Assembly (NCBI GenBank): GCA_937892155.1
Contig: CALAUG010000041.1
Location: forward strand, 1-64,000
Source of the DNA: an uncultured Bacteroidales bacterium
GTDB taxonomy: Bacteria > Bacteroidota > Bacteroidia > Bacteroidales > UBA1715
Direction of reading: 5' to 3'
DNA: 64,000 nt
Below are positions 9,981-18,243 of this stretch, one piece after another. Every line of letters starts with the position of its first letter. Position 1 is the stretch's first letter. The notes below the pieces were generated by a model. It saw nothing but the letters and a program-made list of their open reading frames with translations, searched no databases and had not been told where the DNA came from. A program made the translations under genes and the position numbers.

Positions 9981-10490
9981 ATGAACTCTGGTAATTATTT
10001 GATACAGAATAAAAATATAATCATAGGAGATAGTCTGTTCGTGAAAGGAGAAAAGGCAATGATTGCCAATAACGACATAGCTAAAAATACTATCATATTC
10101 TTATTCGAAGGACCGACAACAGCAATACGAACACGCACATCTATACAAGTGTCAGAAGATAGACACATTGAACCTGGGGATTTCGGCGCATACGCAAATC
10201 ATTCCTGTGCGCCAAATACGCAAGTCATAACCAATTACGATGAAAACACAAAGATTGCACAGGTACTTATGCTGTCAATCTCGGAAATAAAAAAAGGGGA
10301 TGAAGTTACGTTTGACTATGCCACAACAGAGACAACCGTTACTGATAATCTGCTCAATAAGCCCTGTCTTTGTAAAGCAAAAAATTGCCGTAAAGTAATT
10401 ACTGGTTTCAACGAACTGACATTAAAAGACAAAATGAATCTTATTGCAAAAGATATTACCGCAAACTATTTGCAAATATCTGATTGTTAA
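9981..10490 (+). CDS. SET-domain protein (putative protein-lysine methyltransferase)
   Basis: A 169-aa protein with an almost minimal SET fold. Visible motifs are NHSCAPN (about residues 73-79, the S-adenosylmethionine/knot motif NHSCxPN), GDEVTFDYATTE (about residues 109-120, catalytic Tyr in FDY) and a post-SET-like cysteine cluster CLCKAKNC (about residues 131-138). There is no signal peptide, so it should be cytoplasmic. SET domains are mainly known as eukaryotic histone lysine methyltransferases, but short bacterial versions exist. The substrate here is unknown. It lies 22 nt after the porin gene and 4 nt before recR, so it may share transcription with recR. Confidence 0.85.
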   Translation: MNSGNYLIQNKNIIIGDSLFVKGEKAMIANNDIAKNTIIFLFEGPTTAIRTRTSIQVSEDRHIEPGDFGAYANHSCAPNTQVITNYDENTKIAQVLMLSISEIKKGDEVTFDYATTETTVTDNLLNKPCLCKAKNCRKVITGFNELTLKDKMNLIAKDITANYLQISDC

Positions 10491-10494
10491 TACC

Positions 10495-11118
10495 ATGCAA
10501 GAAACACAATTACCATCGAAATATTTAGAAACTGCCGTCAACGAGATTAGCAAACTGCCGGGAATAGGTAAGAAGAATGCCTTGCGTCTGGCTCTATACA
10601 TTCTCAAACAAAATGATGAATTTGCTCAGAATCTCAGCGATTCCATTTTGAAATTGAAGACCGAAATCCATTTCTGTAAAAAATGCCATACAATTTCCGA
10701 TTCGGAACTTTGCGAAATATGCAGCAATCCTACGCGCGACAACACGACATTGTGCGTTGTAGAGAACGTAAAAGACGTGTTGCTGATTGAACGCACAAAT
10801 CAATACCGAGGTTTATATCACGTCCTAGGAGGCGTTATTTCGCCAATAGACGGTGTTTCTCCAATGGACTTGAATATAGATTCTTTCGTTGAACGAATAG
10901 GAGAAGGGGAAATACAGGAAGTAATCTTTGCCTTGCCGGTAACAACAGAAGGCGACACAACCAGTTTTTATCTTTACAGGAAACTACAAAACTATCCGCA
11001 CGTCAAAGTTAGTATGCTGGCACGGGGAGTTTCCGTCGGTGACGAACTTGAATATACCGACGAAGCCACATTGGCACGCTCGCTAAAAGATAGAGTGACG
11101 TATTCGATTAGTGGTTAA
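10495..11118 (+). CDS. recR: Recombination mediator protein RecR
   Basis: A 207-aa RecR that works with RecO and RecF in loading RecA at single-strand gaps. Order of motifs: helix-hairpin-helix (ISKLPGIGKKNALRLAL, about residues 16-32), a four-cysteine zinc finger (C.KC..I.....C.IC, about residues 57-74), a TOPRIM domain (VVENVKDVLLIERTNQYRGLYHVLGG) and a C-terminal Walker-B-like region. The ATG at 10495 is chosen because the family begins about there and the longer frame would run into the preceding SET gene. Confidence 0.95.
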   Translation: MQETQLPSKYLETAVNEISKLPGIGKKNALRLALYILKQNDEFAQNLSDSILKLKTEIHFCKKCHTISDSELCEICSNPTRDNTTLCVVENVKDVLLIERTNQYRGLYHVLGGVISPIDGVSPMDLNIDSFVERIGEGEIQEVIFALPVTTEGDTTSFYLYRKLQNYPHVKVSMLARGVSVGDELEYTDEATLARSLKDRVTYSISG

Positions 11119-11150
11119 CTCTTAATTCTTAATTCTTAACTCTTAACTCC
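11114..11150 (+). repeat. Low-complexity TTAATTC/TTAACTC tandem array
   Basis: Four or five imperfect copies of a 9-nt unit (CTTAATTCT / CTTAACTCT) lie between recR and the radical SAM gene. A similar array is at 51463-51523. Such short arrays recur in bacteroidote intergenic regions; no function is evident. Confidence 0.6.
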
Positions 11151-11158
11151 AACCATCA

Positions 11159-12046
11159 ATGCTTTGTACTTTATGTCCTCATAATTGCAATGTTGACCGG
11201 GCAAACGGTCAGTTGGGATTCTGTAAACTGGATGACGGGCTACATATAGCAAACATCAGTCTCCATAAAGGTGAAGAGCCATTAGATGGGAGCGAGAATG
11301 GTGTCTGCAACGTGTTTTTCTCACGCTGCAACCTTCGATGCACGTATTGCCAGAACTACCAAATCAGTCAGCCTGAGTCTAAAATCCCTACTGAAATTAA
11401 CACGTACGAAAACGCTATAAGTCAAATAGTTGCAATATTACAAAACGATGTTCATTTTCTTGGTTTTGTTTCGCCAACCAGCCATATTCCACAAATGATT
11501 AAACTAATAGAAATGGTCCACGAAAGGGGATATTTTCCTAAAATCATCTACAATAGTAACGGCTATGAAAATGCAAACACGTTGCAAAGCATTGAAAATT
11601 ATATAGATATATATTTACCAGACTTTAAATATGCTGACGAAGAATTAGGCAAGCAACTTTCAGGAATACGGAATTATCCTCAAATAGCAACCGCGGCTAT
11701 AAAAGAAATGTACCGGCAAAAAAAGGCTGTACTTTCCGATACTAATCCAGCATTGATTATCCGGCATTTGGTATTGCCAAATCACATAGCCAATAGTTTG
11801 AAAGTCTTAAAAACCATCAAACAAGAGTGTGGAACAAATGTGTTCATATCATTAATGTCGCAGTATTTTCCCGTACATAAAGCACTGAATGACAATACAA
11901 TAAATCGAACACTTACAGTAAGAGAATACAACAAAATATTGGATGCTTTAGACGATTTAGGTTTTGAAAATGGCTGGACACAGGAATTGGAAAGTAATGA
12001 TTATTACCAGCCTGACTTTAATAAGGAACAACCATTTGAAAAATAG
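11159..12046 (+). CDS. PflX-like radical SAM protein (COG1313 type)
   Basis: A 295-aa radical SAM enzyme annotated in relatives as a putative pyruvate-formate-lyase activating enzyme. The N-terminus has a Cys-rich motif (CTLCPHNCNVDR..G.LGFC), then the radical SAM cluster motif CNLRCTYC (about residues 58-65, CxxxCxxC binding the 4Fe-4S cluster) and CQNYQIS. The length is normal for PflX. No glycyl-radical enzyme gene is nearby, so a true PFL-activating role is unproven. The start is near the recR stop, 40 nt downstream. Confidence 0.85.
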   Translation: MLCTLCPHNCNVDRANGQLGFCKLDDGLHIANISLHKGEEPLDGSENGVCNVFFSRCNLRCTYCQNYQISQPESKIPTEINTYENAISQIVAILQNDVHFLGFVSPTSHIPQMIKLIEMVHERGYFPKIIYNSNGYENANTLQSIENYIDIYLPDFKYADEELGKQLSGIRNYPQIATAAIKEMYRQKKAVLSDTNPALIIRHLVLPNHIANSLKVLKTIKQECGTNVFISLMSQYFPVHKALNDNTINRTLTVREYNKILDALDDLGFENGWTQELESNDYYQPDFNKEQPFEK

Positions 12047-12085
12047 CAGTTTTCTGTTGTCAATTCCCGAATGCTGGTTCTTGCA

Positions 12086-12541
12086 TCAGAATCTTCTTTT
12101 TGCCCTGTCCATATCGCGTTTAGCGTCGCGTTCTTTCATATCTTCCCGTTTGTCGAATTGTTTTTTACCACGGGCGAGGGCGATGTCAACTTTTGCCAGT
12201 CCACGTTGATTAACGTACATACTGAGCACAATGACAGTAATACCTTTGTCTTTCAACTTTTCTTCCATTTTGTTCAACTCACGGCGGTTCAATAATAATT
12301 TACGGTCGCGGTCGGGTAGATGATTGTTGTAGCTACCATAGAAATATTCGGAAATGTGGATTCCTTTGCACCACAATTCATTCTTGTTAAAATAGCAGAA
12401 CGCATCGGTAACATTCACCTTTCCTTCGCGCACAGACTTAATCTCCGTCCCCGTAAGCATAATACCGGCGGTGTATGTTTGAATCGTCTCAAAATTAAAC
12501 GATGCCTTTTTATTCTTTATATAAATATTCTTTTCTGCCAT
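12086..12541 (-). CDS. smpB: SsrA-binding protein SmpB
   Basis: A 151-aa SmpB that binds tmRNA and rescues stalled ribosomes. The N-terminus has NKKASFNF, followed by GIMLTGTEIKSVREGKVNVTDAF, HISEY and DRDRKLLLNRREL. The basic C-terminal tail (ERDAKRDMDRAKRRF) inserts into the ribosomal mRNA channel. It is convergent with the PflX-like gene (39-nt gap). Confidence 0.97.
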   Translation of the reverse strand: MAEKNIYIKNKKASFNFETIQTYTAGIMLTGTEIKSVREGKVNVTDAFCYFNKNELWCKGIHISEYFYGSYNNHLPDRDRKLLLNRRELNKMEEKLKDKGITVIVLSMYVNQRGLAKVDIALARGKKQFDKREDMKERDAKRDMDRAKRRF

Positions 12542-12621
12542 AGCGGTGCAAATGTAAAAAACTTGTTTGATAAATGTTCATAACTAAACCATTTTTGGTG
12601 GAATATTAGGTGGCGTTTATG

Positions 12622-12652
12622 TTGCCGATAAAAGAAAAATAAAGTAGTTTTG
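12622..12652 (+). promoter_or_regulatory. Bacteroidote promoter of prs
   Basis: TTG at 12622-12624, a 20-nt spacer, then TAGTTTTG at 12645-12652, matching -33 TTG and -7 TAnnTTTG. The ATG of prs follows after 26 nt. Confidence 0.75.
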
Positions 12653-12678
12653 CCACGTCTTAAAAACAAAAAAGTATT

Positions 12679-13617
12679 ATGGCTGATAGTCAAGAAATCA
12701 AGATTTTTTCGGGAGATGCAACCCGTTACTTAACAGAGAAAATCGTAAAGTATTATGGTGTTGAAATGGGTGCTTCTGCAGTTACTCGTTTCAGCGATGG
12801 TGAATTTGAGCCTCGTTTTGACGAGCCTGTTCGTGGTAAAGAAGTGTACATCGTACAATCGACATTTGCTCCAGCAGACAATTTATTGGAGTTGTTATTG
12901 TTGATCGATGCGGCAAAACGTGCATCAGCAGCCCATGTAACGGCAGTAATTCCGTATTTCGGATTTGCACGTCAGGACAGAAAAGAAAAATCTCGTATTT
13001 CTATTGGTGCAAAATTGATGGCCAACTTACTGCAAAAAAGTGGTGTGGACCGCGTTGTAACTATGGATTTGCACGCCGGACAAATTCAAGGTTTCTTCGA
13101 TATTCCAGTTGACCACTTATTTGGTTCGTCGATTTTCATTCCGTACATTCAAAATATGAATATTGAAAATCTTTGCATAGTTGCACCTGATATGGGTGGT
13201 ACAAAACGTGCAAAAGCATACGCGCGTATTTTGAACGCCGACATCGCAATCTGCCACAAGGAACGTACAAAAGCAAACGTGGTTGACAATATGCAGATGA
13301 TTGGTGATGTTGACGGTAAAAACGTCATCATCGTCGACGATATGATTGATACAGCCGGTACAATTACCATGGCTGCCAATCTTTGCAAAGAAAATGGTGC
13401 AAAGAGTGTACGTGCATTAAGTACACACGCTGTTTGTTCGGGACCTGCTTTTGAAAGAATTGAAAAAAGCGCTATTCAGGAATTGTTGGTAACCGATACC
13501 ATTCCTCACGATAACATGCCAAGCAAAATCACTGTTCTTTCGTGCGCACAATACTTCGCAAACTCAATCGAAAAGATTTTCAAAAACGAATCAATGAGTT
13601 CTGCATTTTTAGTATAG
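12679..13617 (+). CDS. prs: Ribose-phosphate pyrophosphokinase
   Basis: A 312-aa PRPP synthetase that makes phosphoribosyl pyrophosphate from ribose 5-phosphate and ATP for nucleotide, His and Trp synthesis. Visible motifs: SDGEFEPRF, the ATP-binding GFARQDRKEKSR flexible region (about residues 94-105), the metal/ribose-5-P site DLHAGQIQGFFDIPVDHL (about residues 131-148), and the PRPP-binding loop VIIVDDMIDTAGT (about residues 217-229). Full family length. Own promoter at 12622-12652 and own terminator at 13653-13684, so monocistronic. Confidence 0.97.
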   Translation: MADSQEIKIFSGDATRYLTEKIVKYYGVEMGASAVTRFSDGEFEPRFDEPVRGKEVYIVQSTFAPADNLLELLLLIDAAKRASAAHVTAVIPYFGFARQDRKEKSRISIGAKLMANLLQKSGVDRVVTMDLHAGQIQGFFDIPVDHLFGSSIFIPYIQNMNIENLCIVAPDMGGTKRAKAYARILNADIAICHKERTKANVVDNMQMIGDVDGKNVIIVDDMIDTAGTITMAANLCKENGAKSVRALSTHAVCSGPAFERIEKSAIQELLVTDTIPHDNMPSKITVLSCAQYFANSIEKIFKNESMSSAFLV

Positions 13618-13652
13618 AATTATCAGTGTTTGCAAGAACAATCTAATAGGAG

Positions 13653-13684
13653 AGAGCCGTATTCTACAAGTGTACGGCTCTTTT
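13653..13684 (+). terminator. Intrinsic terminator of prs
   Basis: AGAGCCGTA (13653-13661) pairs with TACGGCTCT (13673-13681) and is followed by TTTT. Confidence 0.85.
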
Positions 13685-13739
13685 CATTTTTTGTTGAAAT
13701 GTTATACGAAATATAGTCGGCTTCCGTTTATAACAATGT

Positions 13740-13747
13740 TATCTTTG
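13740..13747 (+). promoter_or_regulatory. -7 promoter element for the MuiA-like gene
   Basis: TATCTTTG matches TAnnTTTG, 24 nt before the ATG at 13772. No good TTG is seen at the expected -33 distance. Confidence 0.45.
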
Positions 13748-13771
13748 TTGTACAATTAATTAGAGTGTTAT

Positions 13772-15337
13772 ATGAAAAAAATAATCGTAACTATTTCTGC
13801 TGTAATAATTTATTTGTGCTCGTCCGCAGCAGAAATTTCTGTTCCTGCACAACTAAAAGCCGTTACAATTTATTTAAGCGGTGCTTCGTTGGAATGTGTT
13901 TCCAAAGCCAATATTCCTGCTGGTGTTAGTACAATTAGATTGACGAATATTGCGTCAGGTTACAACGACCAATCAATTCAGATTGAAGGACTTGGCGATT
14001 TCACCATCAACAGTGTTGTGCCCGCAATTGGTCTTGAAACGCCTAAAATTGATAGCCTTAAAAAACTTTACAACTCACTGAACGAACAAATTTTGGCTTC
14101 ATCCCGTTCTATCAATGCGATTGAAGAAGCAATAAAAGTCCTTGACGTAAATAAAAATATCAAAGGTGCAAATTCAAATTTGACAACAAATGAGTTAAAC
14201 CAAATGGTTGACTTCTACCAAAAGAAATTGATGACTTTGAACGAGAATAAGGCGAAAGAAGTGACAAAAAAAGGGGAGTTGCAAGAAAAATATAAAAAAG
14301 TCTCGGAAGAATTGTCAAATGCAAGAAACAACAACAACGATGTGCTTGTAACCGTATCTGCAACGAAAGCTCAAACAATCACATTGGGATTGTCATATTT
14401 TATTTATAATGCCCATTGGACGCCATTTTACGAAGTGCGTGTGGCTGATGTAAACAAAGACATTTCGGTTGCTTACAAAGCAAAAGTAGACCAATCTTCC
14501 AGCATTGACTGGAACAATGTAAAAGTAACATTGTCAACGGGAAATCCAACATTGAACGGAACGGTTCCAACACTTTCAAAATGGATTTTACGAGAACAAC
14601 CACAATATAGAAGTGTAAACAAAGTTAGTTATGCTCAAGCAAAAAGTTTTGCAGTGGCAGACGAAGAAATAGTGGAAATGGCTAATGCTGATTACGTAGC
14701 TCCATATGCATCAATGATAACCGAAGAAAAAATGACTTCTATAGAATTTACAATTGACGAATTGTTTAGTGTTAAGTCGCAGCAAGACGATGCAATGTTG
14801 ACTATAAACACAAACAAAATTCCTGCAGAATACGTCTATCGTTGCGTGCCAAAATTGGATAAAAACGCTTATTTAGTTGCAAAAATCACAGATTTTGCAA
14901 AATACAATTTCTTGTCGGGTGATGCTACTTTGTATTTAGCGGGAAAATATGTCGGAACATCGTATTTTAATTTTACACAGACAACCGATACGCTACAACT
15001 TTCATTAGGACAAGATAAAGGCATTGTGGTTGAACGAACATTGTCAGACGACTTTTATAAAAAATCAACAATAGGGAAAAATTACAAACAAGCAGTAACA
15101 TATTCTATTTCTGCAAGAAACAATAAGTCAACTGCTATAAAACTTGAAATTCAGGATAATGTTCCAGTTTCTTCATCTTCGACAATAACAGTTTCGGACA
15201 TTAAATACGATGAAGGAACAATAAACGAAGATAAAATTGTGACTTGGAATCTGAATTTGCAACCTGCCGAAACGAAGAAAGTAAATCTTTCATACACCGT
15301 TGTATATCCAAGAACAATGTCGCTGAATTTGAAGTAG
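13772..15337 (+). CDS. MuiA-family (DUF4139) secreted protein
   Basis: A 521-aa protein with a Sec signal peptide (IYLCSSAAE, cleavage about residue 20). It has the DUF4140 N-terminal region (LKAVTIYLSGASLE, about 28-115), a coiled-coil stretch (about 105-200) and a C-terminal DUF4139 domain (YNAHWTPFYEVRV onward). It resembles proteins annotated as mucoidy inhibitor MuiA family; biochemical role unknown. The next gene starts 4 nt after the stop, so the two are co-transcribed. Confidence 0.8.
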   Translation: MKKIIVTISAVIIYLCSSAAEISVPAQLKAVTIYLSGASLECVSKANIPAGVSTIRLTNIASGYNDQSIQIEGLGDFTINSVVPAIGLETPKIDSLKKLYNSLNEQILASSRSINAIEEAIKVLDVNKNIKGANSNLTTNELNQMVDFYQKKLMTLNENKAKEVTKKGELQEKYKKVSEELSNARNNNNDVLVTVSATKAQTITLGLSYFIYNAHWTPFYEVRVADVNKDISVAYKAKVDQSSSIDWNNVKVTLSTGNPTLNGTVPTLSKWILREQPQYRSVNKVSYAQAKSFAVADEEIVEMANADYVAPYASMITEEKMTSIEFTIDELFSVKSQQDDAMLTINTNKIPAEYVYRCVPKLDKNAYLVAKITDFAKYNFLSGDATLYLAGKYVGTSYFNFTQTTDTLQLSLGQDKGIVVERTLSDDFYKKSTIGKNYKQAVTYSISARNNKSTAIKLEIQDNVPVSSSSTITVSDIKYDEGTINEDKIVTWNLNLQPAETKKVNLSYTVVYPRTMSLNLK

Positions 15338-15341
15338 CATA

Positions 15342-16952
15342 GTGTTGAAGAATTTACATAAAACCGTCGTTTGCATCCTTTGGATTGTCGCTTTGCCGTT
15401 TTGTCTGCTGGCACAGCAATCCGACATCATTATTCTCTACGACAACGATGTGCATTGCGCTGTTGACGGTTATGCAAAAATTGCCGGGTTACGCGATGAG
15501 TTGAAAAAGCAAAACGAAAACGTGATGCTTGTTTCGTGCGGCGATTTTTTGTCGGGTGGTTCTTTGGGAACTTGTTCAAAAGGCGAGTATATCGCAAACA
15601 TTATGGACGCCTGCGGTTACGAATACGTTACATTGGGCAACCACGAATTTGATTTTACACCAAATCATCTGATAGAACTTAGTCAATTTATGCCGAAGAC
15701 ACATATTGTCTGTTGTAATTTCTTTTCTAAGCAATCGAAATCACCAGTGTTTAATGAATGTTTAACGAATTATTTCGGAAACCGTTCTGTGGTTTTTATT
15801 GGCGTAACAACGCCAGATGCGGCGGTTTCATCGTCACCGAAAAATTTCATAGACGAAAATGGGAGAGTTGTATATGACTTTTGTACCAAAAACTACACAA
15901 AGATTGTTCAGAAAGAAGTGGATCTGGCCCGAAGTTATAAACCTGACTACATTGTGCTTCTTGCACATCTTGGCACAGAAACATCAACGAAACTGATACA
16001 AGAAACGACAGGTATTGATGTTGTTTTGGACGGACATTCGCACGACAGCATACCTATGCAAATCGTGAAAAACAAGGCAGGGAAGGACGTTGTACTTTCT
16101 TCAACAGGATGCAAATTCCAATCGATAGGGAAGCTTACTATTGCACAAGACGGTACAATTAGTACGGAACTGCTGACAACCAAAGACATACCTTACGAAA
16201 ACGAATACATTGCAGAAATCATACGAGAAAGCAAGGAACAATGCGAAGGAAAAAACGACGATTCGTATTTGTGCATCAACCACGGTCTTAACCTGCCGTT
16301 ATACGATGCGAAAGGAGAGAGGCTCCCCTACAAACAAGGATGTACAATCGGGGCATTGTGCGCCGATGCCATGAAAACAGTTTTGGAAACTAATATTGCG
16401 GTGATAAACGGTGGCAGCATACGTGCGCCGTTTCCTAATGGAAAAATCACCTTACACGATTTATATGAAACAGTACCGTTTGAAGATACCATTTCCATAG
16501 TAACGATGCAAGGCTCTGATATTTTGGATATGCTTGAAGTTGGAGCATCAAAATGTCCACAGGAATATGGCGGATTTTTGCACACGGCAGGACTTCAATA
16601 TGTGATAGATACGAACATTAAATCGCCTGTGGTTGTTAAACGCAATGGATTTGCAGAAGTAAAAAACGGAAAAAGGAGAGTTGTTTCTGCTAATATTGTT
16701 GAAGGCAAGTATAACTATCCACTTAATCCAAACGAGACCTACACGGTAGCAATAAGTTCGTTCCTGCTTGATCATGGTGACGGCTACAACATACGCTACA
16801 CGCTAAAAAATACAGACGACACTATTTATATGAGAAAAAGATTCACACAATGCAGAACCATGCAAGAAATCTTTGCAGAGTTTTTTATGAGGCTCAATGG
16901 TACAATTAACTTTACGTACGAAGGTCTGCTTAATCCTGTGAGAATTAAATAG
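15342..16952 (+). CDS. 5'-nucleotidase / UshA-like metallophosphatase
   Basis: A 536-aa exported phosphoesterase. The signal sequence ends near CLLAQQ. The N-terminal calcineurin-like domain has DNDVHC (metal ligands), SCGDFLSGG, LGNHEFD, LLAHLG and DGHSHD (about residues 30-235). The C-terminal 5'-nucleotidase domain contains NGGSIRAPFPNG and DHGDGYN (about 345-480). Such enzymes release phosphate from nucleotides in the periplasm. The start is GTG at 15342 or TTG at 15345, 4 nt after the previous stop. Last chromosomal gene before the dif-like site at 17033. Confidence 0.9.
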   Translation: MLKNLHKTVVCILWIVALPFCLLAQQSDIIILYDNDVHCAVDGYAKIAGLRDELKKQNENVMLVSCGDFLSGGSLGTCSKGEYIANIMDACGYEYVTLGNHEFDFTPNHLIELSQFMPKTHIVCCNFFSKQSKSPVFNECLTNYFGNRSVVFIGVTTPDAAVSSSPKNFIDENGRVVYDFCTKNYTKIVQKEVDLARSYKPDYIVLLAHLGTETSTKLIQETTGIDVVLDGHSHDSIPMQIVKNKAGKDVVLSSTGCKFQSIGKLTIAQDGTISTELLTTKDIPYENEYIAEIIRESKEQCEGKNDDSYLCINHGLNLPLYDAKGERLPYKQGCTIGALCADAMKTVLETNIAVINGGSIRAPFPNGKITLHDLYETVPFEDTISIVTMQGSDILDMLEVGASKCPQEYGGFLHTAGLQYVIDTNIKSPVVVKRNGFAEVKNGKRRVVSANIVEGKYNYPLNPNETYTVAISSFLLDHGDGYNIRYTLKNTDDTIYMRKRFTQCRTMQEIFAEFFMRLNGTINFTYEGLLNPVRIK

Positions 16953-17032
16953 AATAATTTTTTTATAAAATCTCAACTCACGACTAACTATCAATACAAA
17001 ACCACCCAAATAGGAATTATTTCCATAGTTCT

Positions 17033-17060
17033 ATTTAACATAATATTAATTATGAGACAA
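17033..17060 (-). other. dif-like attachment site, left (attL)
   Basis: An 11-6-11 Xer site on the minus strand. The XerD-type arm (17033-17043, ATTTAACATAA) is the exact complement of the conserved E. coli dif arm TTATGTTAAAT. The 6-nt centre is TATTAA, and the XerC-type arm is TTATGAGACAA (17050-17060). The centre and XerC-type arm plus three more bases recur with one mismatch at 27391-27410. Confidence 0.8.
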
Positions 17061-17096
17061 AAGTAAATAAGAGTTTTTTTGTTAAAATTTGATATT

Positions 17097-17276
17097 ATGA
17101 TTACACAAGAAAAATTTGAGAACGAAAAAAAACATCTGTTCGCAATTTTAGAGGCTCATTTGAAAAATTATGCCGAATCAAAAACAATCAGTTCATTTAA
17201 CAGTTTTGACATTGCTGTTAATGCGTGTGTAGATAAGTTAAAACATTTGTATTTAGATTTTTACACAAACGACTGA
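17097..17276 (+). CDS. Small prophage protein, unknown
   Basis: A 59-aa mostly helical acidic/basic protein beginning MITQEKFENEKKH, with no TM segment or recognisable domain. First gene inside the left attachment site. The ATG at 17097 is preferred to an upstream TTG because it sits at a normal distance from the A/T-rich leader. It ends 2 nt before the next ATG, so translation is probably coupled. Candidate early or accessory (possibly anti-host-defence) gene; no homologue recognised. Confidence 0.6.
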   Translation: MITQEKFENEKKHLFAILEAHLKNYAESKTISSFNSFDIAVNACVDKLKHLYLDFYTND

Positions 17277-17278
17277 TT

Positions 17279-17524
17279 ATGAAGACACTGATTTTAAAAA
17301 ATGACATTGAAATGAGGTGTTATATAATTGATAAGATTATTTCATTTCAAGTATATAAAGATTCTTCAGGTAAATATTCATCTGTAAATATTTACACGGT
17401 TGACGATATTGTCTACCGTGTGACTTCTAATGTTAAAAGTGTAGCTAATTCTTTATATATGTTTTTTACTCATGATGTGCTTGATACTTTGGTTGTAGAA
17501 TTTAGTTTTAGTGAATTTCTATGA
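17279..17524 (+). CDS. Small prophage protein, unknown
   Basis: An 81-aa protein with alternating beta-like hydrophobic pattern and no signal or TM helix. It starts 2 nt after the previous stop, and its last codons overlap the next start (ATGA at 17521), so the three genes form a coupled early operon. Family not recognised. Confidence 0.65.
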   Translation: MKTLILKNDIEMRCYIIDKIISFQVYKDSSGKYSSVNIYTVDDIVYRVTSNVKSVANSLYMFFTHDVLDTLVVEFSFSEFL

Positions 17525-17829
17525 TACTTTATATACCGATTGAACGCAAATGGCATGATATGATTCATGCTGGAATTAAGAAAGAAGAATATCGAAAATT
17601 CAATTCATATTGGATAAAGCGTATTTCTCGAAAACATATAGATGTTGTTTGTTTTATTGTTGAGTACCGTTATAAATTTTTTTATAAGTGTGATGGCATT
17701 GAAATAAAAGAGGGCAAAATAGAATGGGGTGCTCCCCCATTTCAATGTGTTTTCGTTATTAAAATAGGTGATTTTATAGGAAATGATTATAGAATCCCTA
17801 ATAATCAACTTTCTCTTAATCTTTTTTAA
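17521..17829 (+). CDS. ASCH/PUA-like domain protein
   Basis: A 102-aa protein whose start looks like phage ASCH-domain proteins: ILYIPIERKWHDMIHAG, then KKEEYRKFNSYWIKR, the pattern in which KxEYR and a following W/Y-x-x-R form the nucleic-acid-binding face. A central FIVEYRY strand and the C-terminal EWGAPPFQCVFVIKIG strand complete a small beta barrel. ASCH domains are predicted or shown to bind RNA. Its role in so small a phage is unknown. It overlaps the preceding gene by 4 nt. Confidence 0.55.
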   Translation: MILYIPIERKWHDMIHAGIKKEEYRKFNSYWIKRISRKHIDVVCFIVEYRYKFFYKCDGIEIKEGKIEWGAPPFQCVFVIKIGDFIGNDYRIPNNQLSLNLF

Positions 17830-17863
17830 TTATCGATTTTTTTAAATTTTTAAATTCCCTGGC

Positions 17864-18115
17864 ATGAAAAAAAGTGAATTAACAAGTATAGGCTGTGATT
17901 ATTATTTAAGCATAAAGCAAGTTGCGACACTTGAAAAGTGTACCGTTCAAAATATTTATAGCAGAATAAAGGGTAAATCAATAGTATTTTATTGGTCCAA
18001 TATTTATCATGTTGTCCACTTTGGTGATGTTATTCTATTAGTTCCAGCAGAAGGGAATAGATATTTTTTGAACGGAACTTTTACATCATTGGTAGATTGG
18101 CAAGATATGCTTTAG
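17864..18115 (+). CDS. Helix-turn-helix protein (paralogue of 27147-27362)
   Basis: An 83-aa protein with an N-terminal helix-turn-helix: LSIKQVATLEKCTVQNIYSR (about residues 16-35) followed by IKGKS. The same pattern (VAKIVGFSQQNIRERLNGKK) is in the HTH gene at the other end of the element, so the two are probably paralogues. Likely a regulator or excisionase-type accessory factor. It is preceded by the element's recurrent leader (runs of TTTTAAATTTTTAAA type) and followed by the putative replication origin. Confidence 0.6.
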   Translation: MKKSELTSIGCDYYLSIKQVATLEKCTVQNIYSRIKGKSIVFYWSNIYHVVHFGDVILLVPAEGNRYFLNGTFTSLVDWQDML

Positions 18116-18129
18116 TAACACCGACATTC

Positions 18130-18217
18130 AGTCCCAACTTTTTCACATTTTGATACCTTCTTGAATCTTGTATAATGTGAATTTGAGGGCTGTTTAAATT
18201 CAAGAAAAGTTGGGACT
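18130..18217 (+). other. Long inverted repeat upstream of rep: candidate replication origin
   Basis: AGTCCCAACTTTT (18130-18142) is perfectly complemented by AAAAGTTGGGACT (18205-18217). Inside it, TCTTGAAT (18159-18166) pairs with ATTCAAGA (18198-18205). The 3' arm is thus continuous while the 5' arm is split, allowing a bulged cruciform or two alternative hairpins. It lies 26 nt before the initiator gene, where rolling-circle origins and their nick sites often are. A TATAAT lies in the loop. Confidence 0.55.
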
Positions 18218-18243
18218 AAATTTTTACGGAAAAATCGTTATAA

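Noticed and set aside
11159..12046. Glycyl-radical enzyme activation locus
   Set aside because: The PflX-like protein has no pyruvate formate-lyase or other glycyl radical enzyme gene nearby.
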